A stretch of 33,225 nt of DNA, from the NCBI GenBank assembly GCA_902805665.1, contig CADCTB010000210.1:1-33225 (forward strand), written 5' to 3'. This document shows positions 22,339 to 30,634 of the stretch, piece after piece (the first letter of the stretch is position 1; each line of letters opens with the position of its first letter). The notes below the pieces were generated by a model. The model was not told the DNA's origin, searched no databases, and saw nothing but the letters and a program-made list of their open reading frames with translations. The position numbers and the translations under genes are program-made. This stretch comes from an uncultured Acidimicrobiales bacterium (lineage in GTDB: Bacteria; Actinomycetota; Acidimicrobiia; Acidimicrobiales; AC-14).

Positions 22339-24138
22339 TCAGGCCTCTTCGGCCTCGAAGGCCTCCCGTCGCCGGCTGCGGCCGGCGAGCGCCCCGGCAC
22401 CGACGACACTGAGTCCGAGGACCACACCGATGGCGGCCCACGGCGGGCCGTCGTCCGCACCTGCGCTGCTCGCAGGCGTGCCCTCGGCCGCCGTTTCATA
22501 GCCCCGGATGAAGGAGCGCTTGGTCAGGATGCCGTGACCGGTGTCGGCGATCCAGCCGTTGTAGGCGGCCGTCCTGTAGGCGTAGTCGCCGTTCGGGTAG
22601 TACAGGACGAGCGCCGGGGCATCGGCGGCGTAGATGCGCTGCGCGTCCACCAGCAGGCGCTTCCGGTCGGTGTTGTCGATGGTCGCCCGGGCCTGCTCGA
22701 CCAGCTGGTCGAACTGGGGATTGGAGTAGCCACCGAAGCTTCCGGCCGGGGCGCCTGGCGCCGGGGAGTGGAAGAAGAAGTAGAGGGCGTCGGGGTCGGC
22801 GTGGGCGTGGGACTCCAGGTTGGTGATGAAGGAGTCGTAGTTGCCGGTGCCTCGGCGTTGGCGCAACGTGGCCGCGTCGATCGATTCGACGTTGATCTTG
22901 ACCCCGATGGACTCCACCTGCTGGGCGATCAGCTGTGCCGACCGCTGGTGCTGCGGCTCGTTGGCCGCCACCGAGAGGCCGAACTCCAGCCGGTTTCCTT
23001 CAGCGGTCCGCCGGACGCCATCCTCGCCTCGGCGGTAGCCCGCGTCGTCGAGGGCCTGGTTGGCCTTGGCGGCATCGAAGACGTGGCCACCCTGCGGGTC
23101 GGCCCACGCCGAGTCCGGGTGGACCCAGGTGTCACGGCCGGGACGGGCGTGGCCGAGGAGGACCGTCTGCACGATGGCGTTGAGGTCGATGCCCTCGGTG
23201 ATCGCGTTGCGCACCCGGGTGTCGGCCAGTGCTCCCTTCCGGTTGTTGAAGTGGAGGTGCACAGACTCCATCCGGGTCGACTGCACGACCTTGATCCCGG
23301 GCTGGTTCGACATCTGGTCGAACAACTCCGGCGGCACGGCCCGGTCGACGCTGTCGATCTGTCCGGTCTGCAGGGCGGCGAAGGCGGCGGACTGGTCACG
23401 CACGATCGGAAGGTCGATGGCGTCCACCTTCGGCTTGCCCTTGAAGTAGGCGGCGTTGGCCTCGAGCCGGTAGATCTGGTCCGGCACGAACGAGGCCATC
23501 TTGTACGGGCCCGTCCCCACCGGGAGGATGTCGGTGGCCTTGCTGGCGTCGTCGATCTTCTCCCAGATGTGCTTGGGCACGATGGGGAGGTCGCCACCGG
23601 GGAGGATCTTGAACGTCGGCGCCGCGTCCCGGAAGTTGATGCGCACGGTCAGCGGGTCGAGGACCTCGGCCGACTCGAACACCGGGTACTCCCAGACGTG
23701 GTGGCTGTAGCGGCCGCCGGTGGTCGACTTCATCTTCTGGAAGGTGAAGGCGACGTCATCGGCGGTAAGGGGTTGACCGTCGTGCCAGGTGACTCCGGGA
23801 CGGAGCTTGACGGTCCACTGCTTGCGGTCGGGCGACGGGTCGGCGCTCTGGGCCAGCCAGGGCTCCGGCTCGTCCTTGACCTGCGACCAGAACAGGGTGT
23901 CGTACACCAGGTTGGTCAGGTCGTGGCTCACGGGAAGTCCGAGCAGCGTCAGGGTGAACGGGGTGAGGTTGTTCTCACTGGCCTTGATGGCGACGGTGAC
24001 CTTCGACGCAGGCGGGCTGCCCGAGGACTGCGCGGCTGCGCCGGGTGAGACGCCTGCGACGACGGTGGCGCTCAAGGCAAGTGCGGCGATGCCGCCGGCG
24101 CGTCGCCGGCGCTTGGATGCGGGCTGCATGGTGTTCAC
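22339..24138 (-). CDS. Peptide-type ABC substrate-binding protein (SBP_bac_5) with C-terminal membrane anchor
   Basis: 599 residues. N-terminal signal (KRRRRAGGIAALALSATVVAG, ending GAAAQ) without a lipobox Cys. The SBP_bac_5 domain shows LTNLVYDTLFWSQV, KLRPGVTWHDGQPLTADDVAFTF, VGTGPYKMASF and VRNAITEGIDLNAIV. At the C-terminus a hydrophobic helix (about 565-587, AAIGVVLGLSVVGAGALAG) is followed by RSRRREAFEAEEA, so it is probably anchored there rather than by lipid. GTG 24138 has GAAGGAG nine nucleotides upstream. It is the first gene of the importer block and carries a TGCAAC element. Confidence 0.9.
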   Translation of the reverse strand: MNTMQPASKRRRRAGGIAALALSATVVAGVSPGAAAQSSGSPPASKVTVAIKASENNLTPFTLTLLGLPVSHDLTNLVYDTLFWSQVKDEPEPWLAQSADPSPDRKQWTVKLRPGVTWHDGQPLTADDVAFTFQKMKSTTGGRYSHHVWEYPVFESAEVLDPLTVRINFRDAAPTFKILPGGDLPIVPKHIWEKIDDASKATDILPVGTGPYKMASFVPDQIYRLEANAAYFKGKPKVDAIDLPIVRDQSAAFAALQTGQIDSVDRAVPPELFDQMSNQPGIKVVQSTRMESVHLHFNNRKGALADTRVRNAITEGIDLNAIVQTVLLGHARPGRDTWVHPDSAWADPQGGHVFDAAKANQALDDAGYRRGEDGVRRTAEGNRLEFGLSVAANEPQHQRSAQLIAQQVESIGVKINVESIDAATLRQRRGTGNYDSFITNLESHAHADPDALYFFFHSPAPGAPAGSFGGYSNPQFDQLVEQARATIDNTDRKRLLVDAQRIYAADAPALVLYYPNGDYAYRTAAYNGWIADTGHGILTKRSFIRGYETAAEGTPASSAGADDGPPWAAIGVVLGLSVVGAGALAGRSRRREAFEAEEA

Positions 24139-24220
24139 GTGCGGGGGCTCCTTCGGTTGATGGCGGCCGGACGGGCTGACTGGCTTCCTCGGGGGAAGGC
24201 CACCGGGGGCCAGTGAACAG

Positions 24221-24252
24221 AGCATCCGATGGCGCGTTGCACGCAGGTTGCA
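24221..24252 (-). promoter_or_regulatory. TGCAAC tandem box and -10, binding-protein gene
   Basis: On the - strand, TGCAAC (24252-24247), 5 nt, TGCAAC (24241-24236), 9 nt, GATGCT (24226-24221). It lies back-to-back with the + strand box at 24261, 8 bp apart, forming a four-copy symmetrical site. Confidence 0.68.
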
Positions 24253-24260
24253 TGGCGCAA

Positions 24261-24292
24261 TGCAACGGGCGTGCAACGGCGACCTTCACCAT
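24261..24292 (+). promoter_or_regulatory. TGCAAC tandem box and -10, DUF983 operon
   Basis: TGCAAC (24261-24266), 5 nt, TGCAAC (24272-24277), 9 nt, CACCAT (24287-24292). The predicted start site is about 28 nt before ATG 24327, with AAGGAGG in between. Confidence 0.68.
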
Positions 24293-24326
24293 GGGGTTGA
24301 CCGACCGACCCAAGGAGGCTCCGGCC

Positions 24327-24797
24327 ATGGAGGACCGAGTGCGTGACATCGAGCAGGCTCCGACACCGGCACGCATGCTGATGCGGGGCGCCATCAAGCG
24401 GTGCCCGAACTGTGGCGCTCGTGGGCTGTTCACGAACTGGTTCCGGATGGCCGAACGCTGCCCTACCTGCGACTACCGCTTCGAGCGCGAGGAAGGCTTC
24501 TTCCTCGGCGCCTACGTCATGAATCTGGCAATCGCCCAGGGCCTCGTGATGCTCCTGGCCGTCGTCCCGACCATCGTCCTGTTGAATGCCGACGCGGACG
24601 CCAGCCTGGTGCCTGCCATGGTGGGTGGGCTCATCGGGGCGGTGCTGGCGCCGCTGTTCTTCTACCCGTTCTCCAAGACGTTGTGGGTGGCAATCGAGCT
24701 GACCCTGCGTCCCGTGGACGAGACGGAGCCTTCCGACGTCCGGCCCGGCCGTCCCGAGCGCACAGAGTCGGCCGCCGCCGTGCGGCCCGTCCGATGA
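24327..24797 (+). CDS. DUF983 zinc-ribbon membrane protein
   Basis: 156 residues. A zinc-ribbon with two Cys pairs (RCPNCGARGLF and RCPTCDYRFEREEGFFLGAY) is followed by two membrane helices (about 60-84 and 90-112) and a polar, Pro/Glu-rich tail. This is the standard DUF983 layout, of unknown function. ATG 24327 is fixed by AAGGAGG at 8 nt. It is translationally coupled (ATGA) to the DUF1275 gene. Confidence 0.87.
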   Translation: MEDRVRDIEQAPTPARMLMRGAIKRCPNCGARGLFTNWFRMAERCPTCDYRFEREEGFFLGAYVMNLAIAQGLVMLLAVVPTIVLLNADADASLVPAMVGGLIGAVLAPLFFYPFSKTLWVAIELTLRPVDETEPSDVRPGRPERTESAAAVRPVR

Positions 24798-25507
24798 TCG
24801 CGCTTCTGTCCGGGAGCCGGCTCGCCGGCCGCTGGGACGCCACCCGTGCCGTCACCCTCGGTCTCGTGGGTGGGTACGTGGACACCGTCGGCTACATCAT
24901 GTTGCGCGGGCTGTTCCCGAACCACGTGACCGGCAACCTCCCTATCGCCGCCGCTCATCCCGGACGGCAGGCCATCCCGCTGCTGATCATGGTGCCCCTC
25001 TGGCTGGCGGCGGTGATCGCCGCCGCCGGGGCGGCAGGACGCATCGAGCGCCGGAACTCCTCGGCGGTGCTCCCGGTGATCCTCGGCGCAGAGGCCCTGC
25101 TTCTCGGCCTGTTCCTGGTCATGGGCGTGGCCCTGATTCCCGACCGGGACGCGTCGACACTGGTGACGCAGACGGTCGTGGGAGCAGCCGGCGTGTGCGC
25201 GATGGGCGTGCAGAGCGTGGTGACCCGACTGGGCGGCTATGCGTTCCCGACGACCATGGTGACCGGCACGCTCACGCTGCTGGGTATGGACAGCGCGCAG
25301 GCCCTGTTCGGAGCGCAGCCGAGCGGCGAACGGGCGGTTGTCGTGCGTCGGGTCAAGGCGTTCGGCAAAGTCGTGCTCGGCTTCGCCGTGGGTGCCGCGC
25401 TCGGAGGATTGATGGCCGCGGTGGTCCAGTTCTGGGCGATCGTCCTACCGCTCGGCGCCGTCGCCATGTGCGCCTGGGGGCAGGCTCGGGTCGACTCCCG
25501 TCACTAG
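24794..25507 (+). CDS. DUF1275/YoaK-family membrane protein
   Basis: 237 residues, about six membrane helices. VTLGLVGGYVDTVGYIMLRGLFPNHVTGNL is the diagnostic N-terminal segment, and GVQSVVTRLGGYAFPTTMVTGTLTLLG repeats the pattern in the second half, so the protein has the family's internal pseudo-symmetry. Function unknown, transport suspected. Its ATG overlaps the DUF983 stop, and its last 4 bases overlap the end of the convergent regulator gene. Confidence 0.87.
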   Translation: MIALLSGSRLAGRWDATRAVTLGLVGGYVDTVGYIMLRGLFPNHVTGNLPIAAAHPGRQAIPLLIMVPLWLAAVIAAAGAAGRIERRNSSAVLPVILGAEALLLGLFLVMGVALIPDRDASTLVTQTVVGAAGVCAMGVQSVVTRLGGYAFPTTMVTGTLTLLGMDSAQALFGAQPSGERAVVVRRVKAFGKVVLGFAVGAALGGLMAAVVQFWAIVLPLGAVAMCAWGQARVDSRH

Positions 25508-28500
25508 TACCGGGCCGCCAACGCGCCGGTGAGCCGGCCCCGGGTGACGAACCCGTCGCGCAGCTCGGACGGGAGGGCGGCGGCGAGCCGGTGGAAGGCC
25601 GCCTGCGACTCGGAACGGGGCGCAACCTCGGCGACGAGCAGGTCGGACCCGGTTGCCATCGCCGCGACCACCGCCTCCTCATGTCGACCGAGGTGGGCCA
25701 GGGCCAAGGCTTCGTATTTGCGGGAGCGCCGTTCGAGGGACACCTCGAGCAGCTCCTCCGCCTCCTCGGGAACGAGCCGGCAGCGAACCTCGCGGTACCG
25801 CAGGTCGGCCCGCCACTTGAACGGCAACCAGGTCGACAAGAGCGGCTGAGCCTGGTCGACGAACGCGCCGGCGGCATCCTGGTCTCCCGCCAGCAGGGCG
25901 CACTCGGCGGCGCCGAGGAGGCCATGGAGCTCCTGCTCCACCTGCAATGAGCCGGCCTTCACCTCCCGCGCCTCGGCGACGGCCTGCTCGGCCAGATCAC
26001 CTGCCCGGCCCAGGTCGCCGACCTCCCGCCACACCCACGACAGCAGGGTGTCGGTGCGGGCCCGGTAGAAGTGGACGTCGTACTCCTCGAGCAGACGGCG
26101 CTTGCGCTCGAGGGCCCGGAGGGCGCCGCCGAAGTCGCCGAGGTTCCCCCGGGCCAGCCCGGCGAAGAACAGCGTCCGCAAGAGGGGCCGGAACGCTCCG
26201 GTGCGCGCCGACTCGGCCGCGGCCTGGTCGAGCGTGCGACGGGCCTCGGTGAAGCGGTCGCCGTGCTCGAGCAGGGCGCCGAGACAGCTCAGCGCCGAGG
26301 CCATGGTGGCCGGATCCGGAGCCCGTGACAGGGCCTCCTCGTAGGCGCCTGCGGCCCCGTCTATGTCGCCCGCCCAATGGCGAATGCGTCCGACCAGGAC
26401 CAGGGCGCTCGGCAGGGCGCCCGGGGCCGCAGCCGCAGACTCCGCGAGCTCCGCCGCCCGGCCCGCCAGCTCGGTGGCGACGGCGGAGTCGCGGCCGTAG
26501 TACGCCGTCCAGCCCAGCCGCTCGAGCGCCTGCGCCTCCAAGGCGTCGTCACCCAGCCGGCGGGCAGCTTCGAGGGCGGCGGTGTGGTCGGCCTGTGCTC
26601 CTTCGTAGTCCGCCAGCTCCTCCTTGAGCTGGCCCCTCCGGATACGGGTACGGGCGAGCGCCGCTGTGTCCCCGGCCCGGTCGGCGCAGGTCACCGCCTC
26701 CGACAGGAGGCGCTCGGCATCGCGCAGGGCGAAGGCGCGAATGGCATGCTCGGCCGCCGCCGACCAGAGCTCATGGGCTTGCGCCCAGTCGCCGACAGCG
26801 GCGAGATGGGCGGCCGCCGCCTCGGGACGATCAGGCAGTCGGGCCGCGGCCCGACGGTGTTGGCTCGCCCGTATGGGGTCCGCGGTCGTCGCGTACAGGA
26901 CGTCGCGGATGATGCTCCCGGCGAACTCGAAGCGGTTCCCCGCAGTCACGACGAGGCCGGCGCGGAGCGCACGCTCGGCGCGACGTACTGCGTCGCCGAT
27001 CCCGACGTCGGCCAGATCGGCGACGAAGTCGAGGTCGAACCTCGACCCGACCACGGCAGCCACCCTCAGGAGCTCCTCCACGTCTCTTCCCGCCCGGGCG
27101 ACACGTTCCTCGACGACGCGGGCGAGCGACTCCGGCTGGGGCGCCCCGTCACCTCCGGCCGTCAGACGAAGGGCCTCGACGACGAACTGGGGGTGGCCGC
27201 CGGTGCGCTCGAACAGCTCGGTGGCGCTGACCTCCTGCGCCTCGAAGCGGCGAGCCAGCTCCTCCACCGCGGCGAGTGGAAGCGGCCCGAGAGTCATCCG
27301 ATCGGCGTCGCCACCGAAGAGCGGGAGAACGTCCTCGGCCCTGTCCGAGGCCACCGTCCCGAGTACGAGCATGGGCTCGTTCGTCAGCCGTTCGAGCAGG
27401 AAAGCCAGCGCCTCGTGCGTCGATTCGCCGCCGTGGTGGAGGTCGTCGAGGAGCAGCAGGACGGGCTGCTCCCGGGCCAGCCGCTGGAGGAAGCCGGTGA
27501 CGGCCTCGAGCGATCGCCTGTGCTCGAGCTCCGGCGTGGCCCGCTGGTAGCCGGCCACCGTGACGATCGAACGGAGCTCCGGCATGAGCTCGGTCAGGGT
27601 GCCGGCCCACTGGCCGGCCAGCTCGTGCAGCCGCTCCGGGCTCATCGTGTCCAGCAGTCCCCGCAGCGCCTCGAGGATCGGCTGCAGGAACAGCGACCGC
27701 TCGGCCTCCCGACACCCGGCCCGCAGCACCGCGGCACCGGAGGCCCCGGCCCGGCCCGCCACCTCGGTGACCAGCCGGCTCTTGCCGACGCCTGCGGCGC
27801 CCGACACGAGCATCACGCCGCATCGACCCCCGGCGGCAGCCGCCCACCGACCGACGAGAGTCGAGATCTCCCTCTCCCGACCGACCAGCGCCGACGTGGT
27901 GGCGGGAACGGCTGCGAGCGCCTCAGGCACCTCGCGGGATGGAGATACGGGCTCGGACCGCAGGATGGCCAGGTACAAGGCCTCCGTGTCGGCACTCGGA
28001 TCGGCGCCCAGCTGTTCGACCAGCGTCTCCCGGAGCCGCTGGTACGCGCTAAGGGCCGCGGCCGCGTCGCCGCCGAGGTAGAGGGCCTGCATGACCGCCC
28101 GGTGAGCCTCCTCGTCGAGCACGTCGGCGACGATGGCCCGCTCCGCGACATCGAGAGCCACTCGGTGCTCGCCGAGAGCCAGGGCGGCGGTCCACGCCGC
28201 CCTGCGGACGCGGCGGGCCAGTCGCTCGGCCTCCCGGCGACCGTCGCCCGCCCAGATGGCATAGGGCTCGTCCTCGAGGAACTGGCCCCGTTCCAACAGC
28301 TGGCGCGCCTGTGCGGACGCGGATGCCGCCAACGCCGGGCGGCCGCTCCGCAGCTGGCCCTCGGCCTCCTTGACCAGCCGCTCGGCCTCGTCGACGTCGA
28401 TCCAGCAGCCGGCCGTCTCGAACCGGTAGCCGCTGCGACCGCCGACGATCCGGTCCGCCCCCAGGAGCCGTCGCAGCCGGCTTACCAGGGAGGCGACGTT

Positions 28501-28716
28501 CTGCGCGGCGCCGAGAGGCGGGTCGTCCTCCCACAGCGCGTCGGCGATGGCGTCCACGGAGACGAAGGACCGACGGCGGACGACGAGCAGCTGGAGGACC
28601 GTCGTGGCCTTCCCGACCGGAGGGCGAATGGTGTCCCCGGCGACGAGGTCGAAGCGACCCATGAGCCGGACGCGGAGCTCCGGCGCCGGGAACTGGTCCA
28701 CCCCGATGTCGGCCAC
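25504..28716 (-). CDS. SARP/BTAD-AAA-TPR transcriptional regulator
   Basis: 1070 residues. Residues 13-100 form an OmpR-type winged helix (ELRVRLMGRFDLVAGD, VDAIADALW, NVASLVSRLRRLLG, GYRFE). Residues 105-255 are the BTAD domain, ending in QLGADPSADTEALY. Residues 275-560 are an NTPase module with Walker A GAAGVGKS (306-313) and Walker B LLLLDDL (about 419-426). The remaining 500 residues are TPR-like helical repeats. This is the large AfsR/SARP architecture, known to bind direct repeats of 11-bp period. GTG 28716 has CACCAT 6 nt upstream and no Shine-Dalgarno. It lies 60 bp after the DsrE-like gene on the same strand. Confidence 0.92.
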   Translation of the reverse strand: MADIGVDQFPAPELRVRLMGRFDLVAGDTIRPPVGKATTVLQLLVVRRRSFVSVDAIADALWEDDPPLGAAQNVASLVSRLRRLLGADRIVGGRSGYRFETAGCWIDVDEAERLVKEAEGQLRSGRPALAASASAQARQLLERGQFLEDEPYAIWAGDGRREAERLARRVRRAAWTAALALGEHRVALDVAERAIVADVLDEEAHRAVMQALYLGGDAAAALSAYQRLRETLVEQLGADPSADTEALYLAILRSEPVSPSREVPEALAAVPATTSALVGREREISTLVGRWAAAAGGRCGVMLVSGAAGVGKSRLVTEVAGRAGASGAAVLRAGCREAERSLFLQPILEALRGLLDTMSPERLHELAGQWAGTLTELMPELRSIVTVAGYQRATPELEHRRSLEAVTGFLQRLAREQPVLLLLDDLHHGGESTHEALAFLLERLTNEPMLVLGTVASDRAEDVLPLFGGDADRMTLGPLPLAAVEELARRFEAQEVSATELFERTGGHPQFVVEALRLTAGGDGAPQPESLARVVEERVARAGRDVEELLRVAAVVGSRFDLDFVADLADVGIGDAVRRAERALRAGLVVTAGNRFEFAGSIIRDVLYATTADPIRASQHRRAAARLPDRPEAAAAHLAAVGDWAQAHELWSAAAEHAIRAFALRDAERLLSEAVTCADRAGDTAALARTRIRRGQLKEELADYEGAQADHTAALEAARRLGDDALEAQALERLGWTAYYGRDSAVATELAGRAAELAESAAAAPGALPSALVLVGRIRHWAGDIDGAAGAYEEALSRAPDPATMASALSCLGALLEHGDRFTEARRTLDQAAAESARTGAFRPLLRTLFFAGLARGNLGDFGGALRALERKRRLLEEYDVHFYRARTDTLLSWVWREVGDLGRAGDLAEQAVAEAREVKAGSLQVEQELHGLLGAAECALLAGDQDAAGAFVDQAQPLLSTWLPFKWRADLRYREVRCRLVPEEAEELLEVSLERRSRKYEALALAHLGRHEEAVVAAMATGSDLLVAEVAPRSESQAAFHRLAAALPSELRDGFVTRGRLTGALAARY

Positions 28717-28776
28717 CCGAGGATGGTGTCACCTCGGCGGGCGGGTCGCACGAACCGATAGTGCGAAGAGAAGGGC

Positions 28777-29148
28777 TCAGCCGAGGTGGACCAGGACCGA
28801 TCGCCCTTCCGCGACCTCGACGAGGATCTCCGACAGCGGCCGCGCCCGTGCGCCGATGGCCGCGACCTGCTCGTCGTTGATGCCCCGGCGCTCGGTCGAC
28901 CGCGGGCACACCGACACGTCGACCCCACCTTCGTGGGCGCTGTCGATCCGGCTGCGCAGGTCGGCTGCCCCCCGCACCGTCGCCACGAACGCGGGGTCGG
29001 CGGCGAACACCGCGTCACCGGCCAGCCGTACCTCGGCGTCGACCTCCGCCACGGCAGCAGCCGAGGCGAAACGGTACGCGGCAGCGAGCGGGCCGGTGTC
29101 GGTGGCCGGGTTGACGCCGACGAAGAAGATCAGCTTCATGCGTTTCAC
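28777..29148 (-). CDS. DsrE-like protein
   Basis: 123 residues from GTG 29148, chosen because GGGAGG lies 4 nt upstream; ATG 29139 is the alternative (120 residues). MKLIFFVGVNPATDTGPLAAAYRFASAA is the DsrE/F opening strand and helix, and GGVDVSVCPRSTERRGI carries the conserved Cys (Cys81) at the position used for sulfur transfer in the family. The sulfur acceptor here is unknown. It precedes the SARP-type regulator and its promoter bears a TGCAAC element, so the pair is likely autoregulated. Confidence 0.75.
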   Translation of the reverse strand: MKRMKLIFFVGVNPATDTGPLAAAYRFASAAAVAEVDAEVRLAGDAVFAADPAFVATVRGAADLRSRIDSAHEGGVDVSVCPRSTERRGINDEQVAAIGARARPLSEILVEVAEGRSVLVHLG

Positions 29149-29176
29149 GATTCCTCCCTGAGTGCTCCGTGTGGCC

Positions 29177-29208
29177 AAGATCACATGGGCACTTGCACAG
29201 CGGTTGCA
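29177..29208 (-). promoter_or_regulatory. TGCAAC tandem box and -10, DsrE-regulator operon
   Basis: On the - strand, TGCAAC (29208-29203), 5 nt, TGCAAG (29197-29192), 9 nt, GATCTT (29182-29177). The predicted start site is about 22 nt before GTG 29148. Confidence 0.65.
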
Positions 29209-29284
29209 CGCTCGAGTGCGGTTGCCGGCGGCGGACCGTCTTCAGCGCTCACCGTGACCTCACACCCTCCTCATACTTTGTTGC

Positions 29285-30622
29285 TTGACTGAGGCCGTGC
29301 CTGGAGACGACACCCGGAGCCGGATCGCCCATCTGTACCGGCGGGCCGCCTTTGGCGCCCGGCCGGAGGAGCTCGATGCCGCGGTCGCCGCCGGCTATGA
29401 GGCCACCGTCGACAAGCTGGTCGACCTGACGGCCGCCGACGCTGGAGCAGCGGCCGCCCCCGCGCCCACGTTCACCCCGGAGGTGCTGGCGGCCCAGCTG
29501 CCCCCCGATCCCGAGGCCCGGCGCCAGGCCCAGCTGGCCGGGCAGAAGGCCAACCGGGAGGAGGGGCGGCGCCTCAACCAGTGGTGGATCGACCGGATGG
29601 TGCTGTCGACCACGCCTCTGCGGGAGCGCTTGACCCTCTTCTGGCACGACCACTTCGCCACCTCGGTGCAGAAGGTCAAGGAGCCGGCGCTCATGTACCG
29701 GCAGAACGAGATCTTCCGGGCCCTGGGGACCGGCAACTTCGAGACTCTCGCCCAGGCGGTGGCCAAGGACCCGGCCATGCTGATCTGGCTCGACGCCAAC
29801 GAGAATCGCAAGGGGCGTCCGAACGAGAACTTCGCCCGCGAGCTGTTCGAGCTGTTCCTCCTCGGGATCGGCAACTACACCGAGGGTGACGTCCAGGAAG
29901 GGGCCCGGGCCTTCACCGGCTGGCAGTACCGGCGCCAGACCGGGGCCTTCAACCTCACGCCGGCACAGCACGACTCCGCGGCCAAGACGGTCTTCGGCCA
30001 GACCGGCAACTTCGGCGGGGAGGACGTCATCCGCATGGCCATCGCCCAGCCGGCCAGCGCCGCGTACGTGGTGTCCCGGCTCTGGAGCGGCTTCGTGCGT
30101 CCTGTTGCCGCGACCGACCCGGTCATACGTCAGCTCACCCCCGCCTTCGCCAAGGATCTCGACGTCGGCAAGCTCATGCGGGCGATCTTCCTCCACCCCG
30201 AGTTCCTGGCGCCGGCCAGTCGCACCGGTCTGGTCAAGCAACCGATCGAGTACGTGGTCGGGACGCTCCGGGCGCTCGGCCTGCGGGCCGCCGGCACCGG
30301 GACCAACCTGCCCCAGACCCTCGACGCCCTCGGACAGCAGCCCTTCGCTCCTCCGAGCGTCGGCGGGTGGCCGCCGAACGGCTACTGGCTGACCACCAGC
30401 TTCGCCCTCACCCGCCTGCGCTTCGCCTCGGCGGTGGCCCAGAAGGCCAAGCTCGACAGCATCACGTCGGTTCCCGTCACCGATCGTCCGGCCGCGGTTG
30501 CCCGGCTGCTGTCGGTCGATGGGTGGGGGCCGTCGACATCGGCCGGGCTGGCCCAGGTGGCCGGCGACCCCAAGGCGCTGCTCGCCGTCGCCCTGGTGTC
30601 CCCCGAGTACGTGCTGGCCTGA
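29285..30622 (+). CDS. DUF1800-family protein
   Basis: 445 residues from TTG 29285; GTG 29297 is equally possible (441 residues). The family motifs are clear: RIAHLYRRAAFGARPEEL at the start, LFWHDHFATS (about 118-127), NENFARELFELFLLGIGNYTEGDV and GGWPPNGYWLT near the end. DUF1800 proteins are usually encoded next to DUF1501 proteins, as here, and are thought to be extracellular-matrix or export-associated; function unknown. No signal peptide is seen. CATACT at 29272-29277 is a possible -10. An RBS and 12 bp separate it from the DUF1501 gene. Confidence 0.87.
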   Translation: MTEAVPGDDTRSRIAHLYRRAAFGARPEELDAAVAAGYEATVDKLVDLTAADAGAAAAPAPTFTPEVLAAQLPPDPEARRQAQLAGQKANREEGRRLNQWWIDRMVLSTTPLRERLTLFWHDHFATSVQKVKEPALMYRQNEIFRALGTGNFETLAQAVAKDPAMLIWLDANENRKGRPNENFARELFELFLLGIGNYTEGDVQEGARAFTGWQYRRQTGAFNLTPAQHDSAAKTVFGQTGNFGGEDVIRMAIAQPASAAYVVSRLWSGFVRPVAATDPVIRQLTPAFAKDLDVGKLMRAIFLHPEFLAPASRTGLVKQPIEYVVGTLRALGLRAAGTGTNLPQTLDALGQQPFAPPSVGGWPPNGYWLTTSFALTRLRFASAVAQKAKLDSITSVPVTDRPAAVARLLSVDGWGPSTSAGLAQVAGDPKALLAVALVSPEYVLA

Positions 30623-30634
30623 AGGAGGCGACGA

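Noticed and set aside
22195-24048. A 617-codon + strand frame opposite the binding-protein gene
   Set aside because: Val/Gly/Asp/Arg-rich shadow without domain signals; the - strand product is a clear SBP_bac_5 protein.
24236-24277. Short repeats as a CRISPR or REP array
   Set aside because: Units are 6 bp with 5-bp gaps and end at promoters; there are no spacers of CRISPR size and no cas genes.
26377-28761. A 794-codon + strand frame opposite the SARP-type regulator
   Set aside because: Low-complexity Arg/Gly/Pro/Glu-rich translation, antisense to a gene with intact winged-helix, Walker and TPR motifs.
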